Of a stretch of 64,000 bases of DNA, positions 1-13,800 are shown piece by piece. The translations under genes were made by a program, and so were the position numbers. The notes under the pieces are model-generated. The model saw only the letters and a program-made list of their open reading frames with translations, searched no databases and had not been told where the DNA came from. The stretch is taken from NCBI GenBank assembly GCA_033032175.1, contig CM065328.1:11036690-11100689 (forward strand). Direction: 5' to 3'. Positions within the stretch are counted from its first letter, which is position 1. Every line of letters starts with the position of its first letter. The stretch is from Saturnia japonica. Lineage: Eukaryota; Arthropoda; Insecta; Lepidoptera; Saturniidae.

Positions 1-159
1 AGAGATTTGCATCATCAGTTGTTCTTGGCCTATAAAAGCTCTCAAGCTGACTTGGGTGTTACGTAACGTTTAAGGATGGGGAGGAAGGTACAGAAAAATG
101 TTACGGCGCATTACATAGGGTGGAGGGAGGGTCAAATATACGTAATACTTAAACGCCCC
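1..159 (-). mobile_element. MITE copy, family 1, cut by the window edge
   Basis: Reverse-complement relative of the element at 8744-9205. The two share the stretch GAGAGCTTTTATAGGCCAAG and the surrounding C-rich blocks. Its terminus (GGGGCGTTTAAGTATTACG on the minus strand) lies near 159, and the other end is outside the window. There is no coding capacity. Confidence 0.7.
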
Positions 160-179
160 TTTTATACTATGTATTGGAT

Positions 180-345
180 ATTGGTGATAGACGTTTGCGG
201 TTGTGCGCGCATCACGCAGAAATTACTCGATAGATTTTGATAAAAAAAAATTTACCCCTTAGATACTTGGTTTTTATCTAGCAAAAAAATCACGATACCT
301 ACATTCAATAAAAAGTTCCTAAACTTTTAAGAGACTACGATTTTT
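180..345 (+). repeat. Dispersed repeat, related to 60455-60630
   Basis: The stretch around CTTTAGATACTTGGT plus a flanking ATTCAATAAAAA block recurs in the same order at 60455-60630. There it leads straight into a Helitron-type 3' end, so this is probably a piece of a non-autonomous Helitron. Nothing else is seen in 346-780. Confidence 0.5.
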
Positions 346-780
346 ATAAACACTATGCATTCAGTGATTGTGTTTCCTTGCCTTGGTGTTAATATAATAA
401 ATACCGCAGATAAAGTAACAGCAATAATATGTATAATTGAAATATTTAAAAAAAAAAACATAAATTAGTATAGTTTTATTAAATAATATTACAATCGTAT
501 ATCTAATAAAGTGTCAATCCGGAAAAGTGTTTTCGTCTTGGTCCATCTTGACTCTGGACGTCAGATGAACGATAATTTATTTTCCTCGTTAGCGTTCGAT
601 CTTAATTAACACTGTTATGTTATTAAATTAATATGAATACATTAATTTGCGGTACAAAAAAATACAACTTCTATAGGTAATAGGCAACCGGACAATAAAC
701 ATAAAAATATAATAAATACCTACATACTTGAAAATAATTTTCATAATATTATTATCATCATTTAATCAATTTTTTAAATT

Positions 781-1020
781 CTTTTTCTAAAATATAAGTA
801 GCCTAAGTTACTTCTTATAATATCAGCTATCTACCAGTGAAAGTCCCGTCAAAATCGGTCCAACCGTTTCAGAGATTACCCAGAAAAAACAGACAGACAC
901 AAAAAAATAATTAAATAGGTTTATTTGATATAGGTGTCGTATATACTTTCATATGTATTTAGTAAAAAACTGTTATTTTGACATTACAAACAGACACTTC
1001 AATTTTATTAATTGTATAGA
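781..1020 (-). mobile_element. Non-autonomous Helitron fragment, 5' part
   Basis: On the minus strand it starts TCTATACAATTAATAAAAT after a host A, then runs through the same body as the full copy at 62608-63080 (GAAGTGTCTGT, then AACGGTTGGACCGATTTTG). The 3' terminus is missing. The start is the one usual for lepidopteran Helitrons. Confidence 0.7.
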
Positions 1021-1680
1021 TTTAATCTTTCTTGTACACCGTTAGTTGCAAGTACAATCGAACATTAGAACTATATGATAAGTACAAAAGGCTGCCTTAT
1101 ATTGCTGAAAGCAATCTCTTCCAGGCAACCTTTGGACGAATATGTGACAGAGTGAAAATCAGGGGTAATATTTGTGTAATGAGAACACCAGAATAAAAAC
1201 AATTCAATACGGCATCAAATTTAACATAAATCAGAAAATAAATGGATTTTATAGTTAAAGAAATATATGGAATATAGTACTACATTATTTTCATTTATCT
1301 TATTACATTAAGTGAGCAATTCTTGTATATATATGTAATTGATTTCTCGGAAACGGCTTCAACAATTTCGATTAAACTTTGCATTTAGATGTTTTACATT
1401 CCAAGTTTACCTAGATATGTGTTTTTCTTTTTTTAATGTACCGAGCAAAGTTCGATCGCCCAGTTATTAAATATAATTCAAAGAAAATGTTTTATAATTA
1501 TAACATATACATAATATCACAGTAACAAATAATAATATTTTTATATTATAAAATAATCAAAAAATTATAAAAAATATAAATAAATGCATAATAATTAAAG
1601 CATATTGAAGTTATCCGGTTGCTTATTAAGAAAAAAATATAGGTATATAATATAAATTATCAAGATTATCAGAATAGGGC
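1021..1680. other. 3' flank of ARMC6, AT-rich
   Basis: No gene is visible. This should hold the ARMC6 3' UTR. I see no convincing AATAAA on the minus strand close to the stop codon; the nearest match is about 680 bp away, inside the Helitron fragment. Confidence 0.4.
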
Positions 1681-1896
1681 TCACTGGTCCAAGTGAACTC
1701 CTTTGCCGGTCCACTGTTCGTCCAACTTAACATCGCACTCGAGGTCCCTAAGGGCTGATTTGATGTCGAAACCGAAGTCCTTGTCGAATTTGTCGTAAGC
1801 CGCGACGAGAGCCTCCTTCACGCCGAGCTCGTGGATCTTGGTGTTGTGATCGCGGCATCTCGCTACCATGTTTCGTATCGCCCAGCAAGCGTGTTT
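1681..1896 (-). CDS. ARMC6: ARMC6 exon 9 (terminal)
   Basis: Residues 401-471 and TGA stop. It is preceded by acceptor ...CTTAG. The start KHACWAIRNMVARC joins in phase 0 to exon 8, matching the last armadillo repeat, and the C-terminal ALRDL...WTG signature is family-specific. Confidence 0.93.
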   Translation of the reverse strand, partial: KHACWAIRNMVARCRDHNTKIHELGVKEALVAAYDKFDKDFGFDIKSALRDLECDVKLDEQWTGKGVHLDQ

Positions 1897-4800
1897 CTAA
1901 GTGAGATAAACAATATAAATATAATATATTGAACTAGTTGATACCCTCGACTTCGTCTGCAGTGTTTATTATATTTTAACATTACGGTAAAAAATATCGC
2001 TAAAAAGCGTAGTGCTTATTAATATTTTAGTTTGGTAAAACTGTAATAACTTTCTATATTGTGATATTTTTTTTTTTAGATAAGGACCATGTATCTAAGG
2101 AGTGATACATTTTTTTTTAAAACAAAATTTATACAGAAGTTTTTGCGTACATATTGCGCGCAATACGTCAAAACTCGAAACATTTTATTTATATAAGTTA
2201 ATCCACCCCCATGTTTTAGACACCACTAGACAAATAAAGGTTATAGAATTAATCATTAAATGAATAATAATGAAAAGCTATCGATGTTTCTATCCCGCTC
2301 TTCTCGATTACTATACCTTGTTCATCGTACGAACCCTTACATGATATATTCACAAAATGTAAATTGTTACGTGGTGCAAATTATGACATAACCTAAAATC
2401 GTGCATTTCTACTATCAACTATAATTATTAAAAAACATTTCGTTTTGCACGACAAAATCATAAACAACTACCTCTATACAATGTTCCTATGTTACTTAAA
2501 ACAAGAGTAGACCGAAATGAAAAACCAAAGAAACCAAAAATTAATCGTAATAATCAAAATTTCCAACGCTTACAGACCACTCAATTGTATTAAAGCATAA
2601 TCGTATTATCACTTATATTCAGGTGTAAAAAAAGAAACGATAATTGTTAAATCAACGTCCAAATTAAATAATATTACATCACTAAAATAAACATCTGACG
2701 TGTGTCATGCAAGCCTTCTTAGAATGAACCAAGAATAGGACGTTTTTCAAACAGGTAATATTCATTAATTCCTTCTTAGAGCGTAAACTCAATAAATTAT
2801 TTTTGATTCGCCCTTCAGAATATCAATGAAATAAAATACCACTGGATGTACGAAATTCAATAAATATTAAAAACATCAAATACAAACCTTTAGATTACTA
2901 AGCCAACTCAATTGTATAAGTATATATTAAATTATAATGAACTATTAATTGAACGTTTGACTTAATACTATACATATATTACAAACAGCAACACTTTGAA
3001 TAAAACCTCAGGCCATGGCACGCTGAGACAAACCCCATAGGTTTTTAATAGACTGCCTTTAAACAAGTTTGTAAAGAAAATTACTGAAAAAAAATTATTA
3101 AAAAATTGCCGCGGCCGTGCCACATGCATAATTTTGGTCGAAAATTTAATAATTAGATTTTAAGCATCGGAATCTTTCCGTGCTATTTGCATTATTACTG
3201 CTTCGCTAGAAGTAGGCAAGTACACTAATCGATATTAACCGTATACGATTTGGTCACACATCTCGCTCTTTCCAACAACTAGTCGATAAGCGAAAAAGGG
3301 ATGCACGTATCCACAGAGTTGAATGGGGTTAAAAATCCTGACATAAGCAAAGATGGCTCAGTTGCTATCGTGTACGGACTCCGCATCTATCGATGTGAGT
3401 TCGAATTCCTGCAATGAAAATAAGCTTTCGGTGAAGAAAAACATCGTGCTGAAACCATAGCATGGTGGAAGGGCTTTTTATAATGCCCGCCTGGCTAATT
3501 ACCACCCTCAAGTTGAAAGTCTATCGTCAAGCACCTATAGGTGTGGTCCGGCAGCTGCACTTAAGAGCTAGTCTTCCACTAAGCTTAGCGTGCTACCATC
3601 TTGGATCACATCATTACTTAATTATAACAATAAAAAAAACATACCTGAACTGATGCATTGTCTGAATGCATTTTCATACAGCTGATGATTGCTTCTGGTG
3701 CTCCGTTCTCGAGGTACTGTTTCCCATGTTCCGGCTCGCGTAGTGACAGCGCCGCGATACACTTCAGGGTCAGAGCTGATGCTGTCGGGTTACTCTATGA
3801 CCATTTTAAAAAAAAACGTATTAGACTATAGTCCGACAATTTCGTGCGCGATCGTTCTTTGTGATGACAGACGCCAACTTAAAATAAACTTTATTTGTAT
3901 GCCGATAATGTTGTTTGTTAATAGTTCTTTAAATATGATTTTGTTTAATTAAAAAAGAGATAATACTCGCCTATTGTTTGTAATACAATTTAGGGGATAT
4001 TTTCAGTGCAGAATAATTCATGATAAACGCTTTATTTGCATCACGTAAAATGACTTTCAAACGACCACTCTGTTGTAATGTTAGAACACGACTGAGTACA
4101 AGTTTGTGGAACTACACATGATTATGGTTTCACATTGTGCATTTTCTATACTCTTTGTTCTGTGGTCCGATGTGTCCGACATACAATGGCGGGGGCGAAA
4201 TACTACAGACGATAATGGGGGCGGTGTTTAAGCCGGGAAGGTAAAGGCGTGCAGTTGTGTGGCGTAGGCGCGCTTTCACAGTACACTAAAGTAAACAGTA
4301 TCACGTCTTCATATAAACGACGTACTTTGAAATCTAGGTAAACTTCGGTACACAATAGTCGCGAGTACACAGTAGTTACATTATTTATAACTAATGACAA
4401 AATATTATATTATATACTTTCTGGAACTTAATGATTTTCGAAGTGAAAACTTCTTAAGTATCGTTGTGATTTGAAAGTCGATGAAACGAAAAAAACGAAT
4501 GAAACGAAAAAGCGAAAGCGACAGTAAAAAGAGCGACACATAAATTCATAAGATTTAACGTGCGAGAAAATGAGATAGGAAAGTTTTAGGCAATGGTAAA
4601 ATGGTTTGTTTATTTTTTTAATTTTTTTTTGTTTATTAGGTTTGTTGCCACGCAATAATGAATTTTATTACCGAAACAAAAACTTTTTAGGCAACACTTA
4701 TGACATTCTGTTACTGATTGATATTATGTTAGGTTACCATGGATATTTCAAATGTGCATTAATTGAAAATTGTATTGTTAATAATCATTGTTGAGTACTT

Positions 4801-7800
4801 GTATGTACATTTTCCTAAACTTTAAATTAGTGTGAATTGATCTATTCTGAATCTTTAAAAAAAAACAGATGTGAAGGTTTCACTTCTACCACGTGTGAAT
4901 TGCACACATTTTTTTTTAATTAAGAAAAAATCATATATTTTTATTTTAAAAAAATGCACATTCGCTTCTTTCTAACTCACAATCACTTTTGAAACATGAA
5001 ATAAAACTCAAGTAGAAATAATTTACAAAAGTTGCAGTAATATATAATATTTTGATGAAAATATAATAATAACAATTGAATATAGCATTATCATATATAT
5101 AAGTAGGTACCACAATAAACAATCAGAGGGCAGCCCTAGTGCGTGTTTATCTACCGAGCGGCTGCAGGTAATTATTTCAAGAACACTGCCGAGATAACAT
5201 ACTATTTACTTTAGTGTACTGTAGTGACTTAATGACGTGCTACCTCGCCCCCGCCAACGTCTGTCTCACATAGGACGTTCGTGCACGAACTTGTACGACT
5301 ATAAGAGGCGAATAGACATTTATATTTGTTATTTATATAAAAGAGAATAAATTACCGAATGCCTTGTTAATATCGCCACTGTAATAGGAACAATGCCACT
5401 CTTCACAAGATCTCTCTTCACATCGTCATTGCCAGCCAACGCTGTAATACTGCAAATATTTTTTTTTATTAATATACCAACACATAAGTTTATGTCGGTG
5501 TTAAAAAAAAGTTTTAATCTTGACTATGCCTGAAGCGATAGGTAGCGAGCTCTGTCATCGCGATAAGAAACATACACTCGAAATACAGCTGTACTTGAGA
5601 GCCAGTTTCTCTCTCGGCTTAACATGGTAATTTTAAGCCACATTGTCACTTTAACATCAAATGAGATTGTCGTCAAACGCTCAACCTATAGAATATTAAC
5701 AAGACACTTTTTAATACGAAAGAAAAGCAATTTCAATGATTTTGAGGAGCTCCCTGGTGTATCTTCGAAGTCGAAGATCAAATGCTAAAGAAATTAAAAT
5801 GTTGGTCTCCGTTCCAAGGAAAAATAATCACCTAAATCGGTTTATAAACAAAGAAGGTATGCCTGAACATAAATTATAAAATTAATATATACATTTCAAT
5901 TGTCCTATTCATATAACAGAAACATTTCCACAATGGTTTGTAACCACAACAAACCCAATGGTTTCCATAGTAATGTACAGATATATAATCAATTGTTTCC
6001 TATAAAATATTAAACGAAATAATGAATGTAAAGAACATGACCACAGCGGAAAAAGGAGATTTACTATCATTCGGCGACAAAAACTTTGGATTATCCACTA
6101 TCAAAACATGGCATGAACACAATCAACGTATTTTAAAAGGGGACATCATAAGAACGACCGACGAAAACACGTCTACAACGAAAAATTGCATCGTCAAGGT
6201 AAACCAGACTTCCAGCGAAGACTTTAACGACAGCACCGACCAACTCAGACACCGCGCAAGACATATAAACTACTGGAAATGCGATCTCGAAAGAGCGGTC
6301 AGTGGACATCAACGAAGAAATCAATATTTTAGAGAACCAGAGACAACAGTTAAAGAACGCAATGGATACGTTAAAAATACCAGAGTACATTACCGATGAA
6401 TGCTTAGATTTAAGACGAAATCGAATGCAATCAGACCTTGTTTACGATCTGCCACAAGAGGAACTCTTCACTGAATCAACTTTAATCGAAAACGTCAAAC
6501 GGTTACACCGGGAAATGCTCACGGATATTGAAAATCAAATGCGTACTAATGTCGCTGCGAAAAATTCTTTAGAACGAGATTGGAGCAATAAATATTTAGC
6601 TTTCAAATACGAAAGCGCCAATTCCAGCTTCAAACTAAATCGGAGAACGTCAAAGAGTCTGCTGGAGCGACTCGTCTTTCTGAAGGACAATCTGACGTGC
6701 AATCTTGGGAATACCATTCAGTTAATGCATTACAACAGTTTAAAAATTCTATAGAGCGATCTAAGACTCTCAGAGAGAAGGTCGACGCTGTTTTAATTAA
6801 CACAGCCAGGGATTTAAGATCACAAGACATAAAAGTCAATAAAGCGTTAGCAGAACGCATAGCAAGAACGGAACAAGTTAAAACAGAACTGGAAAATCAA
6901 CTACGTTTGGTCTTACAGAAAATCGTTGAAACGGAAAATATTTTGCAGACATTGCACGAGGAAATGATGAAGGTAACGCAAAGAATACAAGTCGCACAGA
7001 CAAGACTAAATTTAAAGAATTGTAGGCCAAATGTTGAGAACTGCAGGGAGGGATCTCTAATAAGCCTAATCGAGGAGGTTAGAGATTTGAACAACAGCAT
7101 GAGTTTGCTCCAAAAGAGATCTTTGGAGACGGAAAAGTTAAGAGCTGAGCTGATTCACGAGAGATCTCTGTTAGAGAATGAGATAATGGTGAAGAACAAA
7201 ACCTTGCATATAGACAACGAGAGGTGCTTGCGTTTGAGGTCTTATTTTCAATCTGCTGAGAAATTGTGCGGGTTTTAAATCTCAGATCAATTAGGAAAAA
7301 AAACCACACCTAATGCTTTTTTTCACAATGATAGGATACTGTATATGACCAAAATGATAATATCACATACATAAAATTCGCAAATGTTGAAATAAGTCAC
7401 GATTTTCTTCTACATTTAGGAGATACTAATTGTGCCCTACGGTTTCACCTGCATTAAATACATTCGAGCAACTCTCCATCGCGCGGGCTCCAACGCACCC
7501 AAGTAGCCTATTGTTGTTCCCATTTCCCATACATGCCTACAGTTTGATAGATTGCTAATTGATTGATTAATGGTTACCACTCCGCCCCATGCGGTCGTAG
7601 CGTGAAGTTGTATAGCATATAACCTTCAGTATTAAATATGATATAAAATGCAAACATAGTTTTTGAAATCTTACTGATAAGAGATTAGCTCGTTCAAACA
7701 AACAAGAAAGCAATCTCTTGTGCATTTATAATATTAAATATAGATACCATAATATTGTAAAAATCATTAAATAAAAAATCTATAATTGAAATAATAATTA

Positions 7801-10800
7801 TTTTATTTATTTGTATTAAATTTAATACAGATTATATCTTATCATTTTGTTGTGATGAAGTCAGGTAAGAAGAGCCATGTTGCTTCTGCTTGGCAACATT
7901 GTTTACATAAAATTTGCTGTATATTTAAGGATTTACTAGTAGAAATATGACTTACAGTTTACAAGCTTGTTGAACGACTCCAACATTATCATAGTTATCA
8001 GCTAGGACAGTGAATAGCGTGTCCACACCGCAGTCGGCCACCATCTTACACAGTTCGTGGCGGACTAAAAGCGAGGCCATTGTCAGCATCAGTTCAGATA
8101 CCAATGGAGGTTTTGTGTACTCTGAAAATATTTATATGGGCTTCAATTTTTATAGAATCTTGGTATAAGTTTTATTCGGCAGCAAATAAGATACCTATAT
8201 TCCAGGAACCAAACTATCGCTTTGGAGATGTACAATACTACCACAGCGAAAACCATTACGCAGTTGCTGACAATGGCTGAACAGGAAAAACAAAGTATTG
8301 TAGCAGGTCACACAAATCTTTCACTATATGTATAGTAGTCAACAGATGATGGTAATGACTGGGACAAACATAGGATAAATGCAGGGTGGATGACCGAAAC
8401 ATGGAGGAACATGATAAATGCAGGTTAGATGAAATGGCGACAGATCTCAAGGATCTCATATTATGATCCATAAATGCCCCACAAACTTAAGGGTCTTAAG
8501 CGAAAGGTATAGAGGAACCATTTAATAAAACCTTTCGATGCTGCTGATGCTTATGCTGGGCGACGAAAGAGATTACATGTAGCAGAGATACGAATGTTCA
8601 GATGGATGTGTGATGTGACTAGGATGGATAAGATCAGAAATTAGTATATCAGAGGGTATGAAAATAGGCCAGTGGGAGAGAAGTTAAGGAGTAATAGCTT
8701 AGTGTAGCATGAGAATGTCATGTGGGATGAAAGTCATCTGAGGGGGTATTCAAGTATAACGCAACGCAATTTTTGAGCCTCCCTCCTCCCATGTAACGCA
8801 CCGTAACATTTTTCTGTCAAAGTCAGCAAGTCAGCATGAGAGCTTTTATAGGCCAAGAACAGCTGATGATGCAAATCTCCCTGTTTTGAAGACATTACAG
8901 TATGAACTCACTTTAACAACACTGACTACAGCAATACAGTTAACAGCAATAAAAGAATCGAAAAGGGTTGCCCAACTTGGGAGAATAAAATGAAAATGAC
9001 GTACAATACAATCGAGGTATTCCCCGCAAAACATAAACGAAAAGGGTTGCGATTTTGGAAAATTTTAATTGCCTAGTGTTTTATTTAAAAGCAATGTTAC
9101 GTAACGCGTTTTTCGAACCCCCCCTCCCGCCCTTGTAACGTATCGTGACGTTTTACAAGAACCCCCTCCCCCAAATTGCGTTACGTAATACTCGAACGGC
9201 CCCTGACCAGAGAAGCGTTAAGTATGAAGGTAGACGGATATAGGATTAGGGGAAGACTTAAAAAGTTATGAATGTAAAAGGAAGAGGGAAACATATTCTG
9301 TCACACCTTAAGTGGATAAATGATATTAAGAAGAAGAGTCATGATTCAGTTGATTTTGCTTCACCATTCCGCCTATGATATATCTTTATTTATAGTTCAG
9401 AAAACATATTGAATTGTAGTATTTTAACTAATAAAAGATTTTCAAATTATTAATCGACAAACCTCTAAGCAAATTCGATAACGTTTCCAACATTTGTACG
9501 CCCATTTCTTTCGCGTGATCATGCGCTTTGCCAAATTCTACTCTGATGTCATCATCTAATGTAAGTTTCCTTATTACTTGTAAACACTCTCTTAGCACCT
9601 TAAAAACGGTATTAACAACTTTTAAATTGTATATATATTATGCTTTTTGTAAAATATTAGTATTATTAAAGGTTTAACATCTTTGGGCATGATAGGAATA
9701 AAAATGCAAGGTCGAATTATATAGTACATCAATGCAAAAAGAAACGGGAATATGCACTTGACTAAAAAGAAATTAAATAAAAACTATGCTTTAAAAACAA
9801 GACGGGAGTTAAAAATACCAGTCTATGCAAGCCTGAAATCAAATAACAAGAAGGCAATTTTAACAAAAAACAACAGCAACTTCAATGATGCAATGCCGAT
9901 GAAATTAAAATTGGACCACTCTTTCCAACGAAAACAAAATCATCTAAATGGGTTCATAAACAAAGAAGTTAGGCTGAACATCCACAAAAAAAAAATTGAA
10001 CAGAGAACCTTCTTTTTTTGAGTCAGTTAAAAATGAGTTAAGTTAGAAAGTTTGGCTGACATCTGGCTTTTTACTTTTGAAATTTGTTACCTCTTTATTA
10101 TCGTTGTAGTTGTTTAGTATTATTTTTCCTTCTCATAAAATAATTTGCTATTGTAATAATGATAGGTAATTAATTAAAGAAGACTATTTTTTCTTTTCAT
10201 TATTTTTTTTTCTATATTTACCTTTTCACTAATTGAAGCTTTCAAAAAACATTTTAAATTATGTCCAATGTTCTTAGAAAACAGCTTCTGTCGATTCATT
10301 TCATGTTTCAAGCAACACATAGTAGTCCATTTCAGTGTTGCCAATAATATTGCGTCATTTTCAGTATTATCTAATATGCTGAAATTTTACACATATAGAG
10401 TGTTATGCAATTGCATACGTTTCCCTTCCCGGTACAAACCCGCTCCCGTTATCGTCTGCAGTACCTCGCCCCCGCCAAAGTCTGTCGGACACATAAAACG
10501 GTCGCGCACGAAGTTGTACGACTATATGTAGTTTTAATAAACCCCGTGAAAAATGTTACCAAAGTAAAGTTTTAAGATATTTTAATTAAAATTTATTTAT
10601 TTATTACATACAAATATATTGCTAATATTTATTTATTAAGTACTCACTAAGATTGAGACAACTTGCTAATCAAACATGTTTCTCTTTTAGAATGAATTGC
10701 CACCAAAGTAGTAGAAAAAAAACCAAAGTAATATAAGTTTATATACTTACTATTTAATTAAATCTACTCCTTTCTGGTCCAATAAATCGGGCTGTGTATC

Positions 10801-13800
10801 CATCAATGCCATCAGTGTATTCAACACGCTAACAATTAGTTTATGTTCTTTATTAGTCAGCTGACAAATTGTGAAGAATTTGAATTCCTCTTGTTTGAAA
10901 TCTAACAACTCTATGAGAAGTTTGTATGCCCCATCTTTGCCAGCTCTCACTCTGTGCGCTATGCCTTTGTTGCATTCTGTCTGAAAATTTTGTTTTCTAT
11001 TTTATATTTAAGAAAATGAAAAGAATTTCAATTTCATTTTATCATCATAATCATTTCAGCTGAAAGATGTTCACTACTGGACATAGGCATCCCCCAAAGA
11101 TCGCCACAATGAAGCACAATGCACCGAAATCAATGACATAGCCTTATAATAGCTATGCTTAGACTTAGTAGCAGTGGGTGGGGCATGTAGTTCGTACAAT
11201 AAATGGTTGATGGGCCAAAGATTTCTCGAGTGACGGCCGTTTACTAAAAGAAGCAGCGTGGGCAGACTGGCTGCAAGGTAAACCAACAACCGATTATAAG
11301 TTGCAGGAATCCACTGGATACAATCAATTTTATTTTATTCCATACTATTTTATATTTTTTCATCAAACCCAACAACAAGGCTACCCAAATCCTGGCCTGT
11401 GGGCCATTATGTGGTCTACGAAGCCATTTAAATTTGCCCTATAAGCCCGAAAGCGATAAGAAAGAAGTAACAGTTATTGTGAACACTGGAGTGTTCAAAT
11501 GTTACTATGAATTCATCTACAGATCTCCAGATCCTTGTCCTCTTAATTCACTAAAATTTTAACATGCCATTACTTATTAACATTTATACAACATTAGTAA
11601 TCCTTATCTTTAACTTTGTTGCCAGCTAAAAATATTCAACAGATAAAGATAAAAAGTCGATAGTTTTACACAAAGTATAAAAAATTGCAAACACGGGTGC
11701 ATTGTCGATGTTTGTCATATAAAAATTAACCAGGGTGAAACCGTGGGGCACAGCTAGTTTATAATATGTAGATAAAAACTGGAAATGCACTACATAGTAA
11801 TTATAGTTTGTGAGGAGCTTTAACAAAGCTATCATATGTTATATCAAAGCTATTAAAATCATTACATAAAAGCTATTATAATCACTAAATAAAGCTATCA
11901 AAATCATAAAATAAAGCTATTAAAATCATTAAATAAAGCTGTCATAATGATTAAATAAACCTATTGTAATCATTAAATCAACCTATCATATTCATATAGT
12001 GAAAACAACTTGGTAGGTAAATTACTGAGCCATAGTAGCTCACCACATATAATGTGTTGTGTGTATGGTGATTGTAATTCAGTTATGATCAGTAATTTAA
12101 TACATTTGAATTTTTGTTTACTAATTAAACCATTTATTAACCTTTAATACATCCAACTCTTTTAACAGCTCTTCTAAATCAGAATCTTCGCTACTGCAAA
12201 TATCTTTTAACTTGATAACCGTTGATGTCACAAGATGAGTGTCTCCCGGACCTAGCCTAAGATCTTTTATGATATTTGATAGATCCACACCCTGTAAACA
12301 ATATTTTATTATTTAATATTTTAATCCAATTGTTATATATTTGTACACAGTGTGAATAGCTTGAAAGGTCGAACATTTCTAATTTTCAGAGCAGCCATGT
12401 ATGGTAAATCCTATTTAAAAATAATTCACAAGTGCTGTGTACCAAAAATAGGTAAACCTACCGAAGGACTCATTTATTTATCATATAAATTAAGCAAACC
12501 AGATGCCATGTTTAAATAATTTTGATATGTAATCCATGTTGACTTGTCAACCTACTCAAGCCTTAAATGGATATAGATTAATTGTATGATATCATTAAAA
12601 TTAATTATAATACTTATTTCATAAATTAATCAACACTTTGGTTTAATACTGATGCTAATTCTCAAAGTGATATTTGCACACATTAATTACAATTCATATT
12701 GTAATATGTCATAATTATGTAATTATTTTATAAAAATAAAGAATAACCTATATCACTCTTTTACCTTTTTTACCTTTTTACACAAACATACAAATTATAT
12801 CTTTTTATTAGGCAATCATAAGTACAGATATAGGCATTCATATTTATCAAAATTTAAAAGCCGCCAAGCCCGAGTGTATCTGTAAAAGCCTTCTGAGGCT
12901 CCAGAGCATTATGGCTAACAGTAAATCAATCCTAAAAAAAAATATAATATAATAGTAGCTTTTCAATGCTTCCAAAATTAAGAAAAATTTAAATTACTTT
13001 AAAAAATAATAATTAATAATGTAATTTTCATACTGAAACTTTCAGCCTTCAGCTCTAGTGATGGTCAAACTTGGCATCACTAATCAGTAAGATGTGAGAC
13101 AATGTCTATTTTCAATCAAATAAAAAATACTTTGTTATGAACATGGGTCCAATTTCATGTTACCTATCCCTAATGCATAATTAACATACATACATACTGA
13201 GAATATACAAGGAAGAGAATATTTATATAACATACAATTAAATAAAAAGGATAAGACATGGGGCTCTTTCAGACTGAAATATGCTCTTCCAGGTCAGCAA
13301 TATGACAGTAATACCCAGGTGTTGTTGATCATAGGCACTGAAAACCACTTACCATTAAGTGAGCAGTTTGCTTATTTGCTGCCTTTAAGACATAAAAATA
13401 ATAAAGATTTTAAATTTCATAGATCAATGATTTTTTTTTCTTCTTCATGTTTATGGCACTGTATGTAAATAATGCAATTTAGCCAATGTCCACAGGTATC
13501 AATGTACATTATATATATGTATAAATTAACTAAGTATCTATAAGTTGAGAGAGAGCATGTAAAACGAAAAGATTATTAATTACTAAAGCTAAGAGGCACT
13601 TAAGGTTACTAACCTTACTAAGACGAGAAAGAAGTAAAATATCCATAAAGGGAGTATTTGTTATAAATACAATATAAAAAAAACTGTGGTTTTTGGTTTA
13701 TTTTATTTGGACCTTTGGACAACAGTCATACCAGCCGTCATAACCTAATTATAGTCTAATTAATTAAATATATATAGACCTTTCTATATTAAAATTAATA

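Noticed and set aside
9752..10021. 89-codon ORF, lysine-rich
   Set aside because: Translates a family A repeat copy; other copies carry stops in this frame.
10268..10531. 87-codon plus-strand ORF
   Set aside because: Antisense to ARMC6 exon 4 and a family G repeat.
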